Source: Maribacter sp. (GTDB lineage Bacteria; Bacteroidota; Bacteroidia; Flavobacteriales; Flavobacteriaceae). Taken from it: a stretch of DNA of 64,000 nt. The notes under the pieces were generated by a model, which saw only the letters and a list, made by a program, of their open reading frames with translations, was not told the DNA's origin and searched no databases. Position 1 is the first letter of the stretch, and every line of letters begins with the position of its first letter. Position numbers and translations under genes: made by a program. Location of the stretch: positions 1 through 64,000 of the forward strand of contig JAHDDP010000019.1 in assembly GCA_020629285.1 (NCBI GenBank), given 5' to 3'. This document shows positions 1 through 10,700 of this stretch, in pieces.

Positions 1-27
1 TGGTTGATTTTATAGTTTAAGTTTTAA

Positions 28-58
28 AACCTCGGCAATACCTGCCGAGGTTTTTATT
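28..58 (+). terminator. Intrinsic terminator of an upstream gene
   Basis: A 10-base GC-rich stem (arms 28-37 and 43-52) with a short loop is followed by a T-rich run. It would end transcription of a plus-strand gene lying left of the window. Because the left arm is preceded by A residues it may also work for the minus-strand lipoprotein gene ending at 68. Confidence 0.85.
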
Positions 59-67
59 TTTTACAAC

Positions 68-733
68 TTAGTGTTCAAATGCCTTTACCCCTACTTTAAT
101 TTCAGTATCTAAATTATTTACGGCAGGTACCAGAGGACAACTGAACTTTTTATTATAGGCACAATACGGGTTGTATGCTTTATTAAAATCAAGAATAATT
201 GTATTACCATCAGGAATTCTTAAATCTAAATATCTACCACCACCATAAGTTTCCTTACCATTCGTATTATCTGTAAAAGGCAAAAACAGGTAATCCTCAT
301 ATTCTTCTTGAGTAATTAAATCTGGAGATTGGTAAATTTCCAATTCATGGGCTTTTCCATTAATAGAGAACTTAGCGATAGCATATACAACCTCTGTGGA
401 CTCCCTATCTGTAGTAGTAGGCATTGAAAATGGCAACGCTTCAGGAGTTCTTATAAATTCTGCCTCAATAACATAACTGGTATCTGGCTCAAAGAAATCC
501 AAGCTTTCAAAATCAATACGAAAGCGATCCGCTAATGGAGAAGTTTCAGGGTCTTTAAATTCAGCATTTAATTCTTTCTGAAAAATTAAAATATCCGCCA
601 ATTTGTCTGATGTTGCAGTAGCAACTACTTCATCTTTTACATCGTGATATTTCTTTTCTTGTCCGCATGAAACAAACATTCCTAAAACCAAAACTGCAAT
701 ACATAATCTCATATCTCTAACTTTACATTTCAA
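68..733 (-). CDS. DUF1684 family lipoprotein
   Basis: The protein has 221 residues, with a hydrophobic signal segment ending in a lipobox (VSC, Cys23), so it is probably an outer-membrane or periplasmic lipoprotein. The C-terminal third (about residues 164-219) carries the DUF1684 pattern: YGGGRYLDL, then NKAYNPYCAYN, then FSCPLVPAVNNL. The biochemical role of this family is not established. The start may be the second Met (position 712, MRLCIAV), which gives a more usual signal peptide. The gene is divergent from the DJ-1-like gene at 802. The family call rests on the C-terminal motif and is fairly sure; function is unknown. Confidence 0.8.
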   Translation of the reverse strand: MKCKVRDMRLCIAVLVLGMFVSCGQEKKYHDVKDEVVATATSDKLADILIFQKELNAEFKDPETSPLADRFRIDFESLDFFEPDTSYVIEAEFIRTPEALPFSMPTTTDRESTEVVYAIAKFSINGKAHELEIYQSPDLITQEEYEDYLFLPFTDNTNGKETYGGGRYLDLRIPDGNTIILDFNKAYNPYCAYNKKFSCPLVPAVNNLDTEIKVGVKAFEH

Positions 734-801
734 AAATACAATTTATTCATTGTACCTTTTTTTACATATAATCGTACTTTAGAACCTTATACTTTTTCCA
801 T

Positions 802-1545
802 ATGAAATTTAAACATGTTTTGCCGTTTTTACTTTTAACTATATTTAGCTGTCAAGAAAATAAGATAACACAAGAGAAAGAGGTTGAAATAGAAAAGACA
901 AGAGTAATGCCAGAGCTAAATCCTGAAAACTACAATGTTGCTTTTTTAATTATGGACGGTACTTTTAACACTGAATTTACTGCACCATTCGATATTTTTC
1001 AACACACAAAATACAGAGAGAATATAAAGGCAATGAACACTTTTATAGTTGCCAACACTTTAGAACCGATTACCACTTTTGAGGGTGTTCGTATACTGCC
1101 AGATTATGATTATACAAAAGACGAGCTCCCCAAAATAGATATTTTAGTAGTTCCTAGCGCAGAACATTCAATGGACAGTGATTTGGAAGACACGGTAATG
1201 TTAGATTTTATTAAAGAAGTTGATAAAACGGCACTTTACATGACAAGCCATTGCGATGGAGCCTTCCCTTTGGCAAAAACAGGAATTTTAGATTCAGTTG
1301 CTTCAACCACCTTCCCTAGTGATGTGGAAAATTATAGAAAGATGTTTCCTGATTTGAATATAAAAGACAATGTTCTATTCGTTCACGATGGAAAATACAT
1401 TACTTCTGCAGGCGGAGCAAAAAGTTTTGAAGCAGCCTTATATCTTTGTGAAGTACTTTATGGAAAAAAAATTACCAAATCTCTTGCAAAGGGTTTGGTC
1501 ATAGATTGGGATTTAGAAAAGGTGCCGCACCTTACTGTTCAATAA
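802..1545 (+). CDS. DJ-1/PfpI family lipoprotein
   Basis: The protein has 247 residues, with a signal peptide and lipobox (FSC, Cys17), then a class I glutamine-amidotransferase-like fold of the DJ-1/PfpI type. The strand after residue 45 (YNVAFLIMDG) starts the domain. The nucleophile elbow is TSHCDGAF with Cys151, and the following AKTGILDS and TSAGGAKSF segments are typical of the AraC-associated branch of this superfamily. Unlike most relatives it is exported and has no HTH domain. Substrate and reaction are unknown. Its last 14 bases overlap the end of the convergent gene at 1532-2947, so there is no terminator between them. Confidence 0.8.
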   Translation: MKFKHVLPFLLLTIFSCQENKITQEKEVEIEKTRVMPELNPENYNVAFLIMDGTFNTEFTAPFDIFQHTKYRENIKAMNTFIVANTLEPITTFEGVRILPDYDYTKDELPKIDILVVPSAEHSMDSDLEDTVMLDFIKEVDKTALYMTSHCDGAFPLAKTGILDSVASTTFPSDVENYRKMFPDLNIKDNVLFVHDGKYITSAGGAKSFEAALYLCEVLYGKKITKSLAKGLVIDWDLEKVPHLTVQ

Positions 1546-2947
1546 CATCATATCTAGCATCTTTTAGATATTTTTCAATCATCTCATTAAACTCAGGCAT
1601 AATTTTAAATAGTGATGCATGTTCTATTGAATATAGCTTTTCTTTATCAGAGTACCCTGTTTTCAAAAGCTCTTCTAAATAAAAAAGCGCCGTACCATAA
1701 TCTTCCATCTTAGAACTAGCGGATATCACATTCAAATACCCTTCATGTTCCGTTGGTGCCGTTATAGTTTTTATCATGTTCAATAAATTTAAAGCTTCCC
1801 AATCAACCTTTTCATCCGCAGCTATAAAATCGATATTATCAGAAACCAAAGCATTGATATATCCCCTTAATCTAGAAGACATTTGGCGCTCAAACAGATT
1901 GGTACTCTTATCCAATTTATTCAATTCATCCATCTGATAGTTCCACCAACCCAAATTAGCATAATTATAAGAAATGATATCTTCTTCTAAATAATAACCA
2001 TAATCCTCTTTGGTAAAAGATTCTTTTAAAAAGTAACTATTCTGACTTCTATTAGCTTGTCTGTAAGCAGTACTTCTTCTCAATACCTTTTGCGAAGCTT
2101 TTAAAGAATCCAATTCCATTAAAGGACGGAAAACTTTCTCCATATCTAACATTTGATAGGTTGCCAATAATGGTTTCTGCTTAGAAACATTAGCATTAAC
2201 ATCTATTAAAAACTCATTATAAGATGCATGGATCAAACTGTCGTTTCGCTGTAAATATCCTTTTGCCATACCGGTCAATGTCAACATTCTAAACGCTTTT
2301 GCAATTGTTTCTTTTTCCGGCAAATTTCTATCCCCATCAAACACTAATAATTCATTAGGAAATTTTAATTTATTAAGGTGAAATTTAGACTCATACATTG
2401 ATGAAAAATTAAAATCTGCTCTATTGACTATACCTATAAACTGAAATGGTTTTTTAGGATTTAAAACTTCAAAACTACCAATTTCAGCTCCTATAGAAAT
2501 CACCCCTTTTAATTCACTTATAAAAGCCGGTAAAATAGATGCAAACATAGCTCCCTCATCAAAACCGATAGTATATATACGATATTTTGCCGTCGGTATG
2601 GTATTAAAAACAGAGTTTAGCACTCTATTGGCTATAAGTACATTTTCAGAAATAGCTAAGGAATCATTTAGATTGTTTGGACTAGCCAATACATAACCTT
2701 CTTGTTCTGCAGTACTGATCAGTAAAGATAAAGCTGCATCACCCCTACCCTTCAAATCAGTTACAAAAGCCACTGGCCAAGCGCTGTCAACATCAAAATT
2801 AGATGGTAAATAAAGTGAGTATGTTTCATTGATGGTATCATTTACAATCAAATTTTTAGTAATGGACCCTTTTAAAAGCCTAAGCTCTTGAGAATAGGAT
2901 ACCAAAGAAATCAAAACAAATGCTAGGAGTAGTATTTTTTTCATCAA
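1532..2947 (-). CDS. Exported alpha/beta-hydrolase-like protein with degenerate nucleophile
   Basis: The protein has 471 residues and a signal peptide ending at VSYSQ (about residue 20). Residues 35-200 resemble an esterase/peptidase alpha/beta-hydrolase core: YSLYLPSNF, a strand ending VAFVTD, and a nucleophile-elbow position reading GFDEGA (residues 128-133), where a GxSxG serine would be expected. The serine is replaced by Asp, so either the enzyme is inactive or the reading is wrong. The C-terminal half (about 260-471) is helical and looks TPR-like. Initiation may be at either of the first two Met codons. It overlaps the convergent DJ-1-like gene by 14 bases. Function is not recognised. 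Confidence 0.6.
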   Translation of the reverse strand: MMKKILLLAFVLISLVSYSQELRLLKGSITKNLIVNDTINETYSLYLPSNFDVDSAWPVAFVTDLKGRGDAALSLLISTAEQEGYVLASPNNLNDSLAISENVLIANRVLNSVFNTIPTAKYRIYTIGFDEGAMFASILPAFISELKGVISIGAEIGSFEVLNPKKPFQFIGIVNRADFNFSSMYESKFHLNKLKFPNELLVFDGDRNLPEKETIAKAFRMLTLTGMAKGYLQRNDSLIHASYNEFLIDVNANVSKQKPLLATYQMLDMEKVFRPLMELDSLKASQKVLRRSTAYRQANRSQNSYFLKESFTKEDYGYYLEEDIISYNYANLGWWNYQMDELNKLDKSTNLFERQMSSRLRGYINALVSDNIDFIAADEKVDWEALNLLNMIKTITAPTEHEGYLNVISASSKMEDYGTALFYLEELLKTGYSDKEKLYSIEHASLFKIMPEFNEMIEKYLKDARYDVIEQ

Positions 2948-3049
2948 TTATTTTATATCAAAAATCTAGCCAAAATAATTTTCAACCAAGAGTCTTTTAA
3001 ATTCGTTTTCCAAACAATACTTAAAGCTAATTAAAACAATTATAAATTT

Positions 3050-3499
3050 CTACTTAATCTTATGCATAGGTGCATTTGAAATCACTTGCGATAAAACAAT
3101 ATGTGTTCTAGTTTCGCCATATTGAATTAGTTGATCAATAAACTTCTCTAAATGAAATTGATCCTTCAATACGACCTCCATAACAATATTTTCATTGCCG
3201 GTAATTCTATAACAATTTATGACCTCTTGTAATGTAGGAACTACTGCTAAAAAGGGCTTTAACTTTCCCATAAAAGCTCTCAACGTTATAATTGCTTTTA
3301 ATTGGTGACCTGTCAATGCATGAGACACGGTAGCCTTGTAACCATGTATAATACCGAGATCCTCCATTTTCTTAACACGTTCAGCAACTGCGGGGGCTGT
3401 GAGCCCAACAGTACGTCCAATATTCGCGAAAGATTCCCTCGCATTATCTTGCAATTGCTTCAGTATTTTCCAATTCAGCTCGTCTATCTTTGGATTCAA
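3050..3499 (-). CDS. Lrp/AsnC family transcriptional regulator
   Basis: The protein has 149 residues, the usual size of the family. Residues 5-60 form the winged helix-turn-helix (DELNWKILKQLQDNAR, then LTAPAVAERVKKMEDLGII), followed by the Lrp/AsnC effector and oligomerisation domain (about 65-145) with the conserved TGNENIVMEVV segment. Such proteins sense amino acids and regulate amino-acid metabolism. The effector cannot be read from the sequence. It is transcribed away from the small gene at 3618, so the roughly 120-base spacer should contain two divergent promoters and probably an autoregulatory site. Confidence 0.9.
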   Translation of the reverse strand: MNPKIDELNWKILKQLQDNARESFANIGRTVGLTAPAVAERVKKMEDLGIIHGYKATVSHALTGHQLKAIITLRAFMGKLKPFLAVVPTLQEVINCYRITGNENIVMEVVLKDQFHLEKFIDQLIQYGETRTHIVLSQVISNAPMHKIK

Positions 3500-3617
3500 A
3501 AGTTTTTCCGTTTAATTATTTATTATCAAAGGTAAAAATACAAATTACGTTTCTATTCAATAGAAAATTTACAAATAACTAACGTAATTTTATAATACGC
3601 TAATTACATCCCACATA

Positions 3618-4007
3618 ATGGCATACCGAAGTTTAAAACATTTACCTATTTACAGAAAAGCATTGGAACTCTGCACAATGAGTAGAGAGATTGCCTCATA
3701 TGTATCTTTCAACAAAGATTTAATGCGCCTTTGCGAGTCTACTAGTCTTAGAGATATTATGGCTAATTCTATTTTAACTGATTCCATTTTAATTCCTCAA
3801 AAAATTGCCCAAGTAGAATATTCTAATTGTAGCAATGAGCGCTTAGAAACTATTTCTTACATCAACATTATCATAAGAAATATCAACTCATATTGCATGG
3901 GTCTTGAGAAACATGGTGTAAAAGAAACCGAGTATATTAACTTACTTAGAAAAGAGATAAAAAGCTTTAGAAAATCTTATAAGGCTTGGAAATCCGAGCA
4001 CTCATAA
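3618..4007 (+). CDS. Small helical protein, four-helix-bundle-like
   Basis: The protein has 129 residues, no signal peptide and is predicted all-helical. The opening SLKHLPIYRKALEL and the later MSREIASYVS resemble the start of the small four-helix-bundle proteins related to the 23S rRNA intervening-sequence protein, but the match is loose. It sits alone between the Lrp-type regulator (divergent) and purU (same strand, 87 bases downstream). Codon use matches the neighbours. Real gene likely; function unknown. Confidence 0.6.
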   Translation: MAYRSLKHLPIYRKALELCTMSREIASYVSFNKDLMRLCESTSLRDIMANSILTDSILIPQKIAQVEYSNCSNERLETISYINIIIRNINSYCMGLEKHGVKETEYINLLRKEIKSFRKSYKAWKSEHS

Positions 4008-4094
4008 ATTACCCCAAATATCTGGCATTATAACGGTTAATGAATATCAATTCAAGATTTATGGACTATTTTTGAAATTAAAAATACCATACAA

Positions 4095-4946
4095 TTGAAA
4101 ACAACAATTCTAATCCACTGTCCAGATCAAGCAGGTATCATTTGTACCGTAACCGGGTTCATTAGCAAAAACAAAGGGAACATTGTTTACCTTGACCAGC
4201 ATGTAGATAAACCGGCCAACGTATTTTTTATGCGCACTGTGGTAGAATTCGAAGAAGACTTCTCAGATTTGGACCATTTTAAATCTCTATTTCAAAAAGA
4301 ATTAGCGATTAATTATAATATGGAGTGGAGTTTACATACAGATGACAAATTGCCAAAAATGGCCATTTTCGTTTCGAAATATAAACATTGTCTTTATGAT
4401 CTATTAAGCAGGTACCGCTCAGGAGAATTACCAGTTGAGATACCTTTTATACTAAGTAACCACAATGACCTTAAAGAAATAGCGGATCAATTCAATATTC
4501 CTTTCTACCATATACCCTTTACTAAAGAGAATAGAATTGAAGCGGAAAAAGAACAACTGGCATTATTAGAAAAATATAATATCGACTTCATTGTTTTAGC
4601 TAGATATATGCAAATAGTTAGCGGAACTTTAATCAATAAATTCCCTAATAGAATCATTAATATTCATCATTCATTCTTACCTGCGTTTGCCGGGGCAAAA
4701 CCTTATCATGCAGCTTTTAAGAGAGGGGTGAAAATCATAGGTGCAACTAGCCATTATGTAACAGAAGAATTAGATGCAGGACCAATTATCGAGCAAGATG
4801 TAACCACGGTAACCCACTCCCACTCCATCAAAGATTTTATAGCAAAAGGTAGAGATTTGGAAAAAATAGTGCTTGCCAGGGGTGTAAAGCTACATATTGC
4901 GCGTAAAACAATGGTGTACAACAATAAAACCGTAATATTCTCGTAA
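4095..4946 (+). CDS. purU: Formyltetrahydrofolate deformylase
   Basis: PurU hydrolyses 10-formyltetrahydrofolate to formate and tetrahydrofolate in the cytosol, balancing one-carbon pools and feeding formate to purine synthesis. The 283 residues match the family length: an N-terminal ACT domain (residues 1-80, LIHCPDQAGIICTVTGF) and a formyltransferase-like catalytic domain with NIHHSFLPAFAGAKPYHAAF and the following ATSHYVTEELDAGPIIEQD signature. The start codon is TTG at 4095; no ATG fits the ACT domain start. It is followed 31 bases later by the DUF4197 lipoprotein gene. Confidence 0.95.
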   Translation: MKTTILIHCPDQAGIICTVTGFISKNKGNIVYLDQHVDKPANVFFMRTVVEFEEDFSDLDHFKSLFQKELAINYNMEWSLHTDDKLPKMAIFVSKYKHCLYDLLSRYRSGELPVEIPFILSNHNDLKEIADQFNIPFYHIPFTKENRIEAEKEQLALLEKYNIDFIVLARYMQIVSGTLINKFPNRIINIHHSFLPAFAGAKPYHAAFKRGVKIIGATSHYVTEELDAGPIIEQDVTTVTHSHSIKDFIAKGRDLEKIVLARGVKLHIARKTMVYNNKTVIFS

Positions 4947-4977
4947 GTACATTAGGCTCTAAATAAATTTTAAAAAG

Positions 4978-5694
4978 ATGATAAAAAAAATAAGCTTAGC
5001 CATCTGCGTACTATTTATAGTTTCATGTGCAGAACTACAACAAGTAGTAAATCAATTACCAACTTCTACAGAAGGTGTTTTAAATAACGAAACAATCGCA
5101 AACGGACTTAAAGAAGCCCTAGATCAAGGTATAGAGAAACAGGTAAGTAAATTAACAGCAACAGATGGTTTTTATAGAAATGAATTAGTAAAAATACTTT
5201 TACCCGAAGATTTACAAAAAGTAGATAAGACATTAAGAGATATTGGTTTAGGTAATTTAGCAGACGAGGGATTAAAAGTTCTAAATCGTGCGGCCGAAGA
5301 TGCGGTTGCCGAAGCAACACCAATTTTCGTAAATGCTGTCAAAGAAATGTCTTTCGCAGACGCCAAAAACATATTACTAGGCAGTAATGATGCAGCAACT
5401 ACTTATTTAGAAACTAAAACCAATACTGAGTTGTACTCAAAGTTTAACCCTGTAATAAGTGAGTCATTCAAAAAAGTAGGTGCCGATAAAATATGGAGTT
5501 CTATTATTACAAAGTATAATTCTATACCACTTACAAATAATGTTAATCCTGATTTAACAGACTATGTTACTGAAGAAGCATTATCGGGAGTTTATAAAAT
5601 GATAGCTGTGGAAGAAGAAGAAATTAGAACAAAATATTCTTCTAGAACAACAGATGTACTTAAAAAAGTATTTGCTCTTCAAGATAAAAAGTAG
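4978..5694 (+). CDS. DUF4197 family lipoprotein
   Basis: The protein has 238 residues, with a signal peptide and lipobox (IVSC, Cys17), and is then largely alpha-helical. Segments such as NGLKEALDQGIEKQV, LPEDLQKVDKTLRDIGLG and a central FADAKNILLGSNDAATTYL are characteristic of DUF4197, a periplasmic family of unknown function common in Bacteroidota and Proteobacteria. It probably shares a transcript with purU and ends at the terminator near 5813. Confidence 0.85.
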   Translation: MIKKISLAICVLFIVSCAELQQVVNQLPTSTEGVLNNETIANGLKEALDQGIEKQVSKLTATDGFYRNELVKILLPEDLQKVDKTLRDIGLGNLADEGLKVLNRAAEDAVAEATPIFVNAVKEMSFADAKNILLGSNDAATTYLETKTNTELYSKFNPVISESFKKVGADKIWSSIITKYNSIPLTNNVNPDLTDYVTEEALSGVYKMIAVEEEEIRTKYSSRTTDVLKKVFALQDKK

Positions 5695-5812
5695 ATTTTC
5701 TAGAGCTCTTACAATAACTTAAAAAGTTATGCGTTAAAATTAAACAGAACAATATTAAAGCATTCATTTTCAATTTTTTGAGTTAGTTATTTTTTGAGTT
5801 AGTTAGTTAGTT

Positions 5813-5842
5813 AAAACCGGTGGGAGCACCGGTTTTTTTTTG
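5813..5842 (+). terminator. Intrinsic terminator after DUF4197 gene
   Basis: A 10-base stem with arms 5813-5822 and 5827-5836 (AAAACCGGTG and its complement), a 4-base loop and a nine-T run. Just upstream lie short direct repeats of GAGTTAGTT. Confidence 0.92.
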
Positions 5843-5966
5843 TTATATTCTCACAAAAAATCAATAATTTTACATTTAATATAACTTTTTAGAGGTTACG
5901 GTTAAACCTTTTAAATTTGAGATTGTCTTAATTATTAAGAGTTATTTATATCCTTAAAATACTTTT

Positions 5967-7427
5967 GTGCTTTCAAACTACTTTTCCTTAACACTTGTAT
6001 TATTATTATCGTTTTTCAACTATCTAATTCCACAACCGATTGCAGGAAATTTGATAGATTGTGAACGTGCATCTGTTACTATTTCTACCAAACAGATCGA
6101 TGAATATAGCGCCGAAGATTTTTACATTTTAGGGGTATGTGAATACGAAAACAACAACTTTAACAAAGCGTACAATTATTTTATTTCAGCAAAATCTCTA
6201 GGTTTTGCAGATGAGCAAACCCTACAAAACTATCTAAACGATTCTAGAAACGAGTTGACTAAATTAGAAGTGAAAGATGAATTAAATTTAGAGAAAGGAG
6301 ATGAAGTTGCCATCAATAACTACAAACATAAAGTACAAGTTTATCTACTAAATATAATATTCGTTCTAATAGCGTTCATAGGACTCATTACAGCTTTTAC
6401 CTTAATCTATAAATACAGAAATGTAGTCAACAATATATATTTAGGCATTTTTCTTTTTGCCATATCCTTGGCATTGATAGAGCTAGTACTATATTGGCAA
6501 GATTTTTTCTCTTACTCCCCTACTGTTTCAATTTACAGGATCTTATTTTTCTTATGGGCCCCTTCTTTGTATTTATATGTAAAAACCAAATATTCAGATA
6601 CACATATTAGCAGAAAAGAAATTGCGCTACACTACCTACCATTTTTTCTTGTTTTGGTTTCTTTACTGATTTTTGGAAATTTTTATGACACCGTAAATGC
6701 TGAAAATAATATTTTTTTGAACGCGTTAGATTTTGTCATGAACGATAATTGGATCAAAACCATTCACTTATCCGCCTATTTAATGTTGATTATTTTAGAC
6801 TTTGAATTAAAAAGAAAAGAGTTAGACCAAGGGTTTAAAAAATGGATGCTAACACTAATTGGTTTCATAATCATATTGATATTATTTATTATTGCAAGAG
6901 CCGCTTTTGAACACATTTACGTATTTGACTATATTTCAAAGTATTTTATAGCAGTATATCTTATACTGTTCATCTCTGTGCTGGAAGTTTTATTGATTAT
7001 TCAACCAAATATTATTTTAGGTACTATAAACCTTGAAGAGAAGAATAAATTAAACAATAAGTACAAGAACTCAAGTTTGACAGAGAATATGAGTTTGCGT
7101 GTTAAAGACCAGTTATTAGATTCACTGAATATTGACAAAGTATATTTGGATAACACTTTAACACTGTCCAAACTTGCCAAAAAAATCAATGTAGACCGTT
7201 ACAGCTTATCACAGGTAATAAATCAAGAATTAAATAAAAATTTCTACGAATTAATTAATGATTTTAGAATAGCGGAAGCCGTTAAAATAATTGAAACAGA
7301 TAACAACAAACAGGTTATAGATTTAATTTACGAATGTGGTTTCAATAATAAAGTTTCATTCTACAAGGCATTTAAACAAAGAATGCATATGACCCCAAAA
7401 GACTTTATAGAAAATAGGAAGAAATAA
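5967..7427 (+). CDS. Membrane-anchored AraC family transcriptional regulator
   Basis: The protein has 486 residues. After a signal-like segment, residues 40-110 read like a TPR or other helical-repeat sensor facing outside (ILGVCEYENNNFNKAYNYF). Residues about 122-360 hold several transmembrane helices. The C-terminal 110 residues form an AraC-type double HTH (LTLSKLAKKINVDRYSLSQVINQ, then DLIYECGFNNKVSFYKAFKQ and MTPKDFIENRKK). The start is GTG at 5967: an in-frame stop lies just upstream and there is no early ATG. It stands directly upstream of a SusC/SusD pair in the same orientation and is its likely regulator, which is inference from position. Confidence 0.85.
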   Translation: MLSNYFSLTLVLLLSFFNYLIPQPIAGNLIDCERASVTISTKQIDEYSAEDFYILGVCEYENNNFNKAYNYFISAKSLGFADEQTLQNYLNDSRNELTKLEVKDELNLEKGDEVAINNYKHKVQVYLLNIIFVLIAFIGLITAFTLIYKYRNVVNNIYLGIFLFAISLALIELVLYWQDFFSYSPTVSIYRILFFLWAPSLYLYVKTKYSDTHISRKEIALHYLPFFLVLVSLLIFGNFYDTVNAENNIFLNALDFVMNDNWIKTIHLSAYLMLIILDFELKRKELDQGFKKWMLTLIGFIIILILFIIARAAFEHIYVFDYISKYFIAVYLILFISVLEVLLIIQPNIILGTINLEEKNKLNNKYKNSSLTENMSLRVKDQLLDSLNIDKVYLDNTLTLSKLAKKINVDRYSLSQVINQELNKNFYELINDFRIAEAVKIIETDNNKQVIDLIYECGFNNKVSFYKAFKQRMHMTPKDFIENRKK

Positions 7428-7742
7428 TAAGTAATCGTAATATTTACTTAATTCTACTAAAATTTTCACAATTACACCTCACATATTACAACACCTTAAT
7501 TAACAATTAATTACCGTTTTAGTAAAGGTAAATTTAAGTCAGATCTGCATTAACTTAGGTCGGAATCTACCTATTGATCAGCCAACTCCTTCTATTTTCG
7601 CTACCGGTATAAGGAGTCGGTTCGCATCAAAAAAATTATTGTTTTTTGGTCTCATTTTTAAGAATTAGCTATCTAAAAAATCGACCGACTCTTCTACACC
7701 ATATTTACTAACCTTTTTCTAACTAACACTCAAATTAAATTT
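7428..7742 (+). promoter_or_regulatory. Leader/intergenic region upstream of first susC
   Basis: This 315-base spacer separates the AraC regulator from SusC. It contains three segments that can pair in two exclusive ways: A (7582-7591), B (7611-7624) and C (7682-7693). A-B forms a hairpin around a 19-base loop, while B-C forms a long-range helix with two single-base bulges. A-B could simply be the terminator of the regulator gene, but it lacks a U-run directly after the stem. No AGGAT box like those in the downstream PUL is present. Confidence 0.35.
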
Positions 7743-10700
7743 ATGAGAACAAACGCGAGAAATTTTCTTACTCTGTTACTTTCTTTTGTGGCGTACATTG
7801 GTTTCGCCCAAGATAAAAGTATAACGGGTACAGTAACAGATCAAACTGGTTTACCCCTGCCGGGTGTAAACATTCTTATCGGAGGAACTACAAGTGGAAC
7901 ACAAACAGATTTTGATGGAAATTACTCCATTAGCGCAAGTACGGGCGACGTACTGGTATTTACCTATATAGGGTTAAAAGAAACATCTAAAACGGTGGGC
8001 GGTTCAAACACCATTAATGTTCAGATGGAAGAAGACGCACAAGCATTAGATGAAGTTGTCGTTACGGCACTTGGTATTTCAAGAGAGAAAAAATCATTGG
8101 GTTATGCCACCCAAGAAGTACAAGGCGATCAGGTGAATACCGCTAAAGACCAGAACTTTGTAAACTCTTTATCTGGTAAAGTAGCAGGTTTGGACATTAA
8201 AAAGAGTTCAACATTAGGTGGGTCTGCCAACGTGGTAATTAGAGGATACTCGTCGATTACCGGAAACAACCAAGCTTTGTTTGTAGTAGATGGTGTGCCA
8301 TTGAACAATGATACCAACAACTCTACATCACAATCAGAAGGCGGCGATGGCTATGATTATGGTAATGCAGCTAGTGACATTAATCCTGATGATATTGAAA
8401 GCATCAATGTATTAAAAGGATCGGCAGCGACGGCATTATATGGATCACGTGCAGCGAACGGTGTTATTATCATTAACACAAAAAAGGGTAAAAAAGGAGA
8501 AGGCTTAGGCGTATCTATTACAAGTTCTGTAAACATTGGTAAATATGACAAAGATACCTTTCCGATTTTTCAACAAGAATATGGACAAGGGTATGGTCCA
8601 TTCTACGGTGCAGGTTATTTAGATTCTATAGATGTTGATGGTGACGGTATTGAAGACCTTACGCCGGCAACTGGAGAAGACGGTTCTTTTGGTCAAAGAT
8701 ATGATCCAAATTTATTACTGTACCAATGGGATTCGTACTTTCCTCAACTTGACACTTACCTGCAAAAAAGTCCATGGGTAGCACCAGAAAACGGTCCTGA
8801 ATATATTTTTCAGAATAGCGTAACAAGCTCTCAGAACATTGCAATTAGTCAAGGTTTTGAAACAGGAAGTTTAAGAATGAGTTACACCAGATTAGATCAA
8901 ACAGGTATTTTACCAAACAGTGAGATTGGTAGACATAATGTTGATTTAGTAGGCGTTATGGACCTGAACGATAAAATAACGGTAACCGGTAAGGCTACGT
9001 ATACAAAAAGTTCTGGTCTAGGTAGATATGGAACAGGTTATGATGCAGAAAACATTATGACGAATTTTAGACAATGGTGGGCAACAAGCACAGATTTAAA
9101 AGATCAACGCGATGCATATTTTTCTACCGGTCAGAATATATCTTGGAATCCGTCAGGACCATCTAGCTTAGCCCCAAAATATTGGGATAACCCATACTTT
9201 ACAAGGTATGAAAACTTCAATACCGATGAAAGAAATAGATTGTTCGGGTATGGTAGTATTTCTTATGATGTTTTACCATGGTTAGAAATTTTTGGTAGAG
9301 CAACAGTTGACACCTATGCTGAACTAAGAGAAGAAAGAAATAATATTGGAAGTATTGATACACCAGAATATTCTAGAAAAAACATTAATTTTTCTGAGTA
9401 CAACTATGATTTCTTTTTGAATTTTAACGGAGACATCTCTGATAAATTCGGTGTATCGGGTGTTTTAGGTACTACGTACAGACAAACAAAAAACAATTAT
9501 GTTACTGCAACTACTGATGGCGGACTAAAACTAGCCGGTATTTACGCATTATCTAACTCGGTTAACCCGATTGTTTTTGATGCAAGTTCTGAATATGATG
9601 CAGATGTACGTGTATTCGGTGCTTTTGCAAATGCCAGTATTGATTATGACAATATGTTATTCTTAGAAGGTTCTATTAGAAACGATACCTTCTCTACACT
9701 GCCCGATGGATCAAATTCATTCTACTACCCAGCAATATCTGCGAGTTTTGTTTTTTCTAATTTATTTGAAAGTAATATGGTTTCCTTTGGAAAGCTTAGA
9801 GCTGGTTATGCAGAAGTAGGTAACGGTGCAACCTCTTACCAATTATTAAATACCTTTAACCCTATTGCCGGGTTTGGAGGAGCAACGCTTTACTCTAACC
9901 CAGGAACATCGAATAACCCTAATCTTAAAGAAGAAAGAACTGAGAGTAAGGAATTAGGTTTAGAAATGAATTTCTGGAACAGACGAATTGGTTTTGATGT
10001 TTCTCTTTATGAGCAAATTACTAGCGATGCAATCATACCAGTAGAAATAACTCCTGCAACTGGTTTTACCAATACTGTAGTAAATTCTGCAGAAGTATCT
10101 AACAAAGGTGTGGAAGCACAACTATACTTTACCACTATTAAAACTCCAGATTTTTCTTGGAGAACCGACGTAAACTTTTCAGCTTACAAAAGTGAAGTAT
10201 TAGATCTTTTTGAAGACTCTCAGAACATTCTAGTCAATAGTTTCTTTGGTGTTAGTTTAAATGCTGCAAAAGGTGAAGCTTACGGTACTTTAAAAGGTAC
10301 GGATTATGTGTATATAGATGGAGAAAGAGTTGTTGGTGAAGACGGACTTTACCTAAAAACAGAATCTTCTCAAGAAGTACTTGGAGACATCAACCCAGAT
10401 TGGAAAATGGGTCTTTCGAATACATTTAAATATAAAGATATCAGCTTAAGCTTTTTAATAGATATTCAAGAAGGCGGATCTGTATTTAGTGGAGATACTT
10501 ATTTTGGTATGGCTACTGGTGTTTATGATGTTACAGCCGGTGTAAATGACTTAGGTAATCCTTTAAGAGACCCGGTAACAGACGACAATACCTCTGGTGG
10601 TGTAATTTTACCTGGTGTTCAAGAAGATGGTTCAGCGAATACGGTAAGAGCAGACTTTACAACGTATGAAAACCCTTATGGTAGATACGGTAATGCACCA

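Noticed and set aside
5960-5967. TACTTTTG as the -7 box of the AraC-type regulator gene
   Set aside because: It fits TAnnTTTG, but the GTG start codon overlaps its last base and no -33 element is at the right distance.
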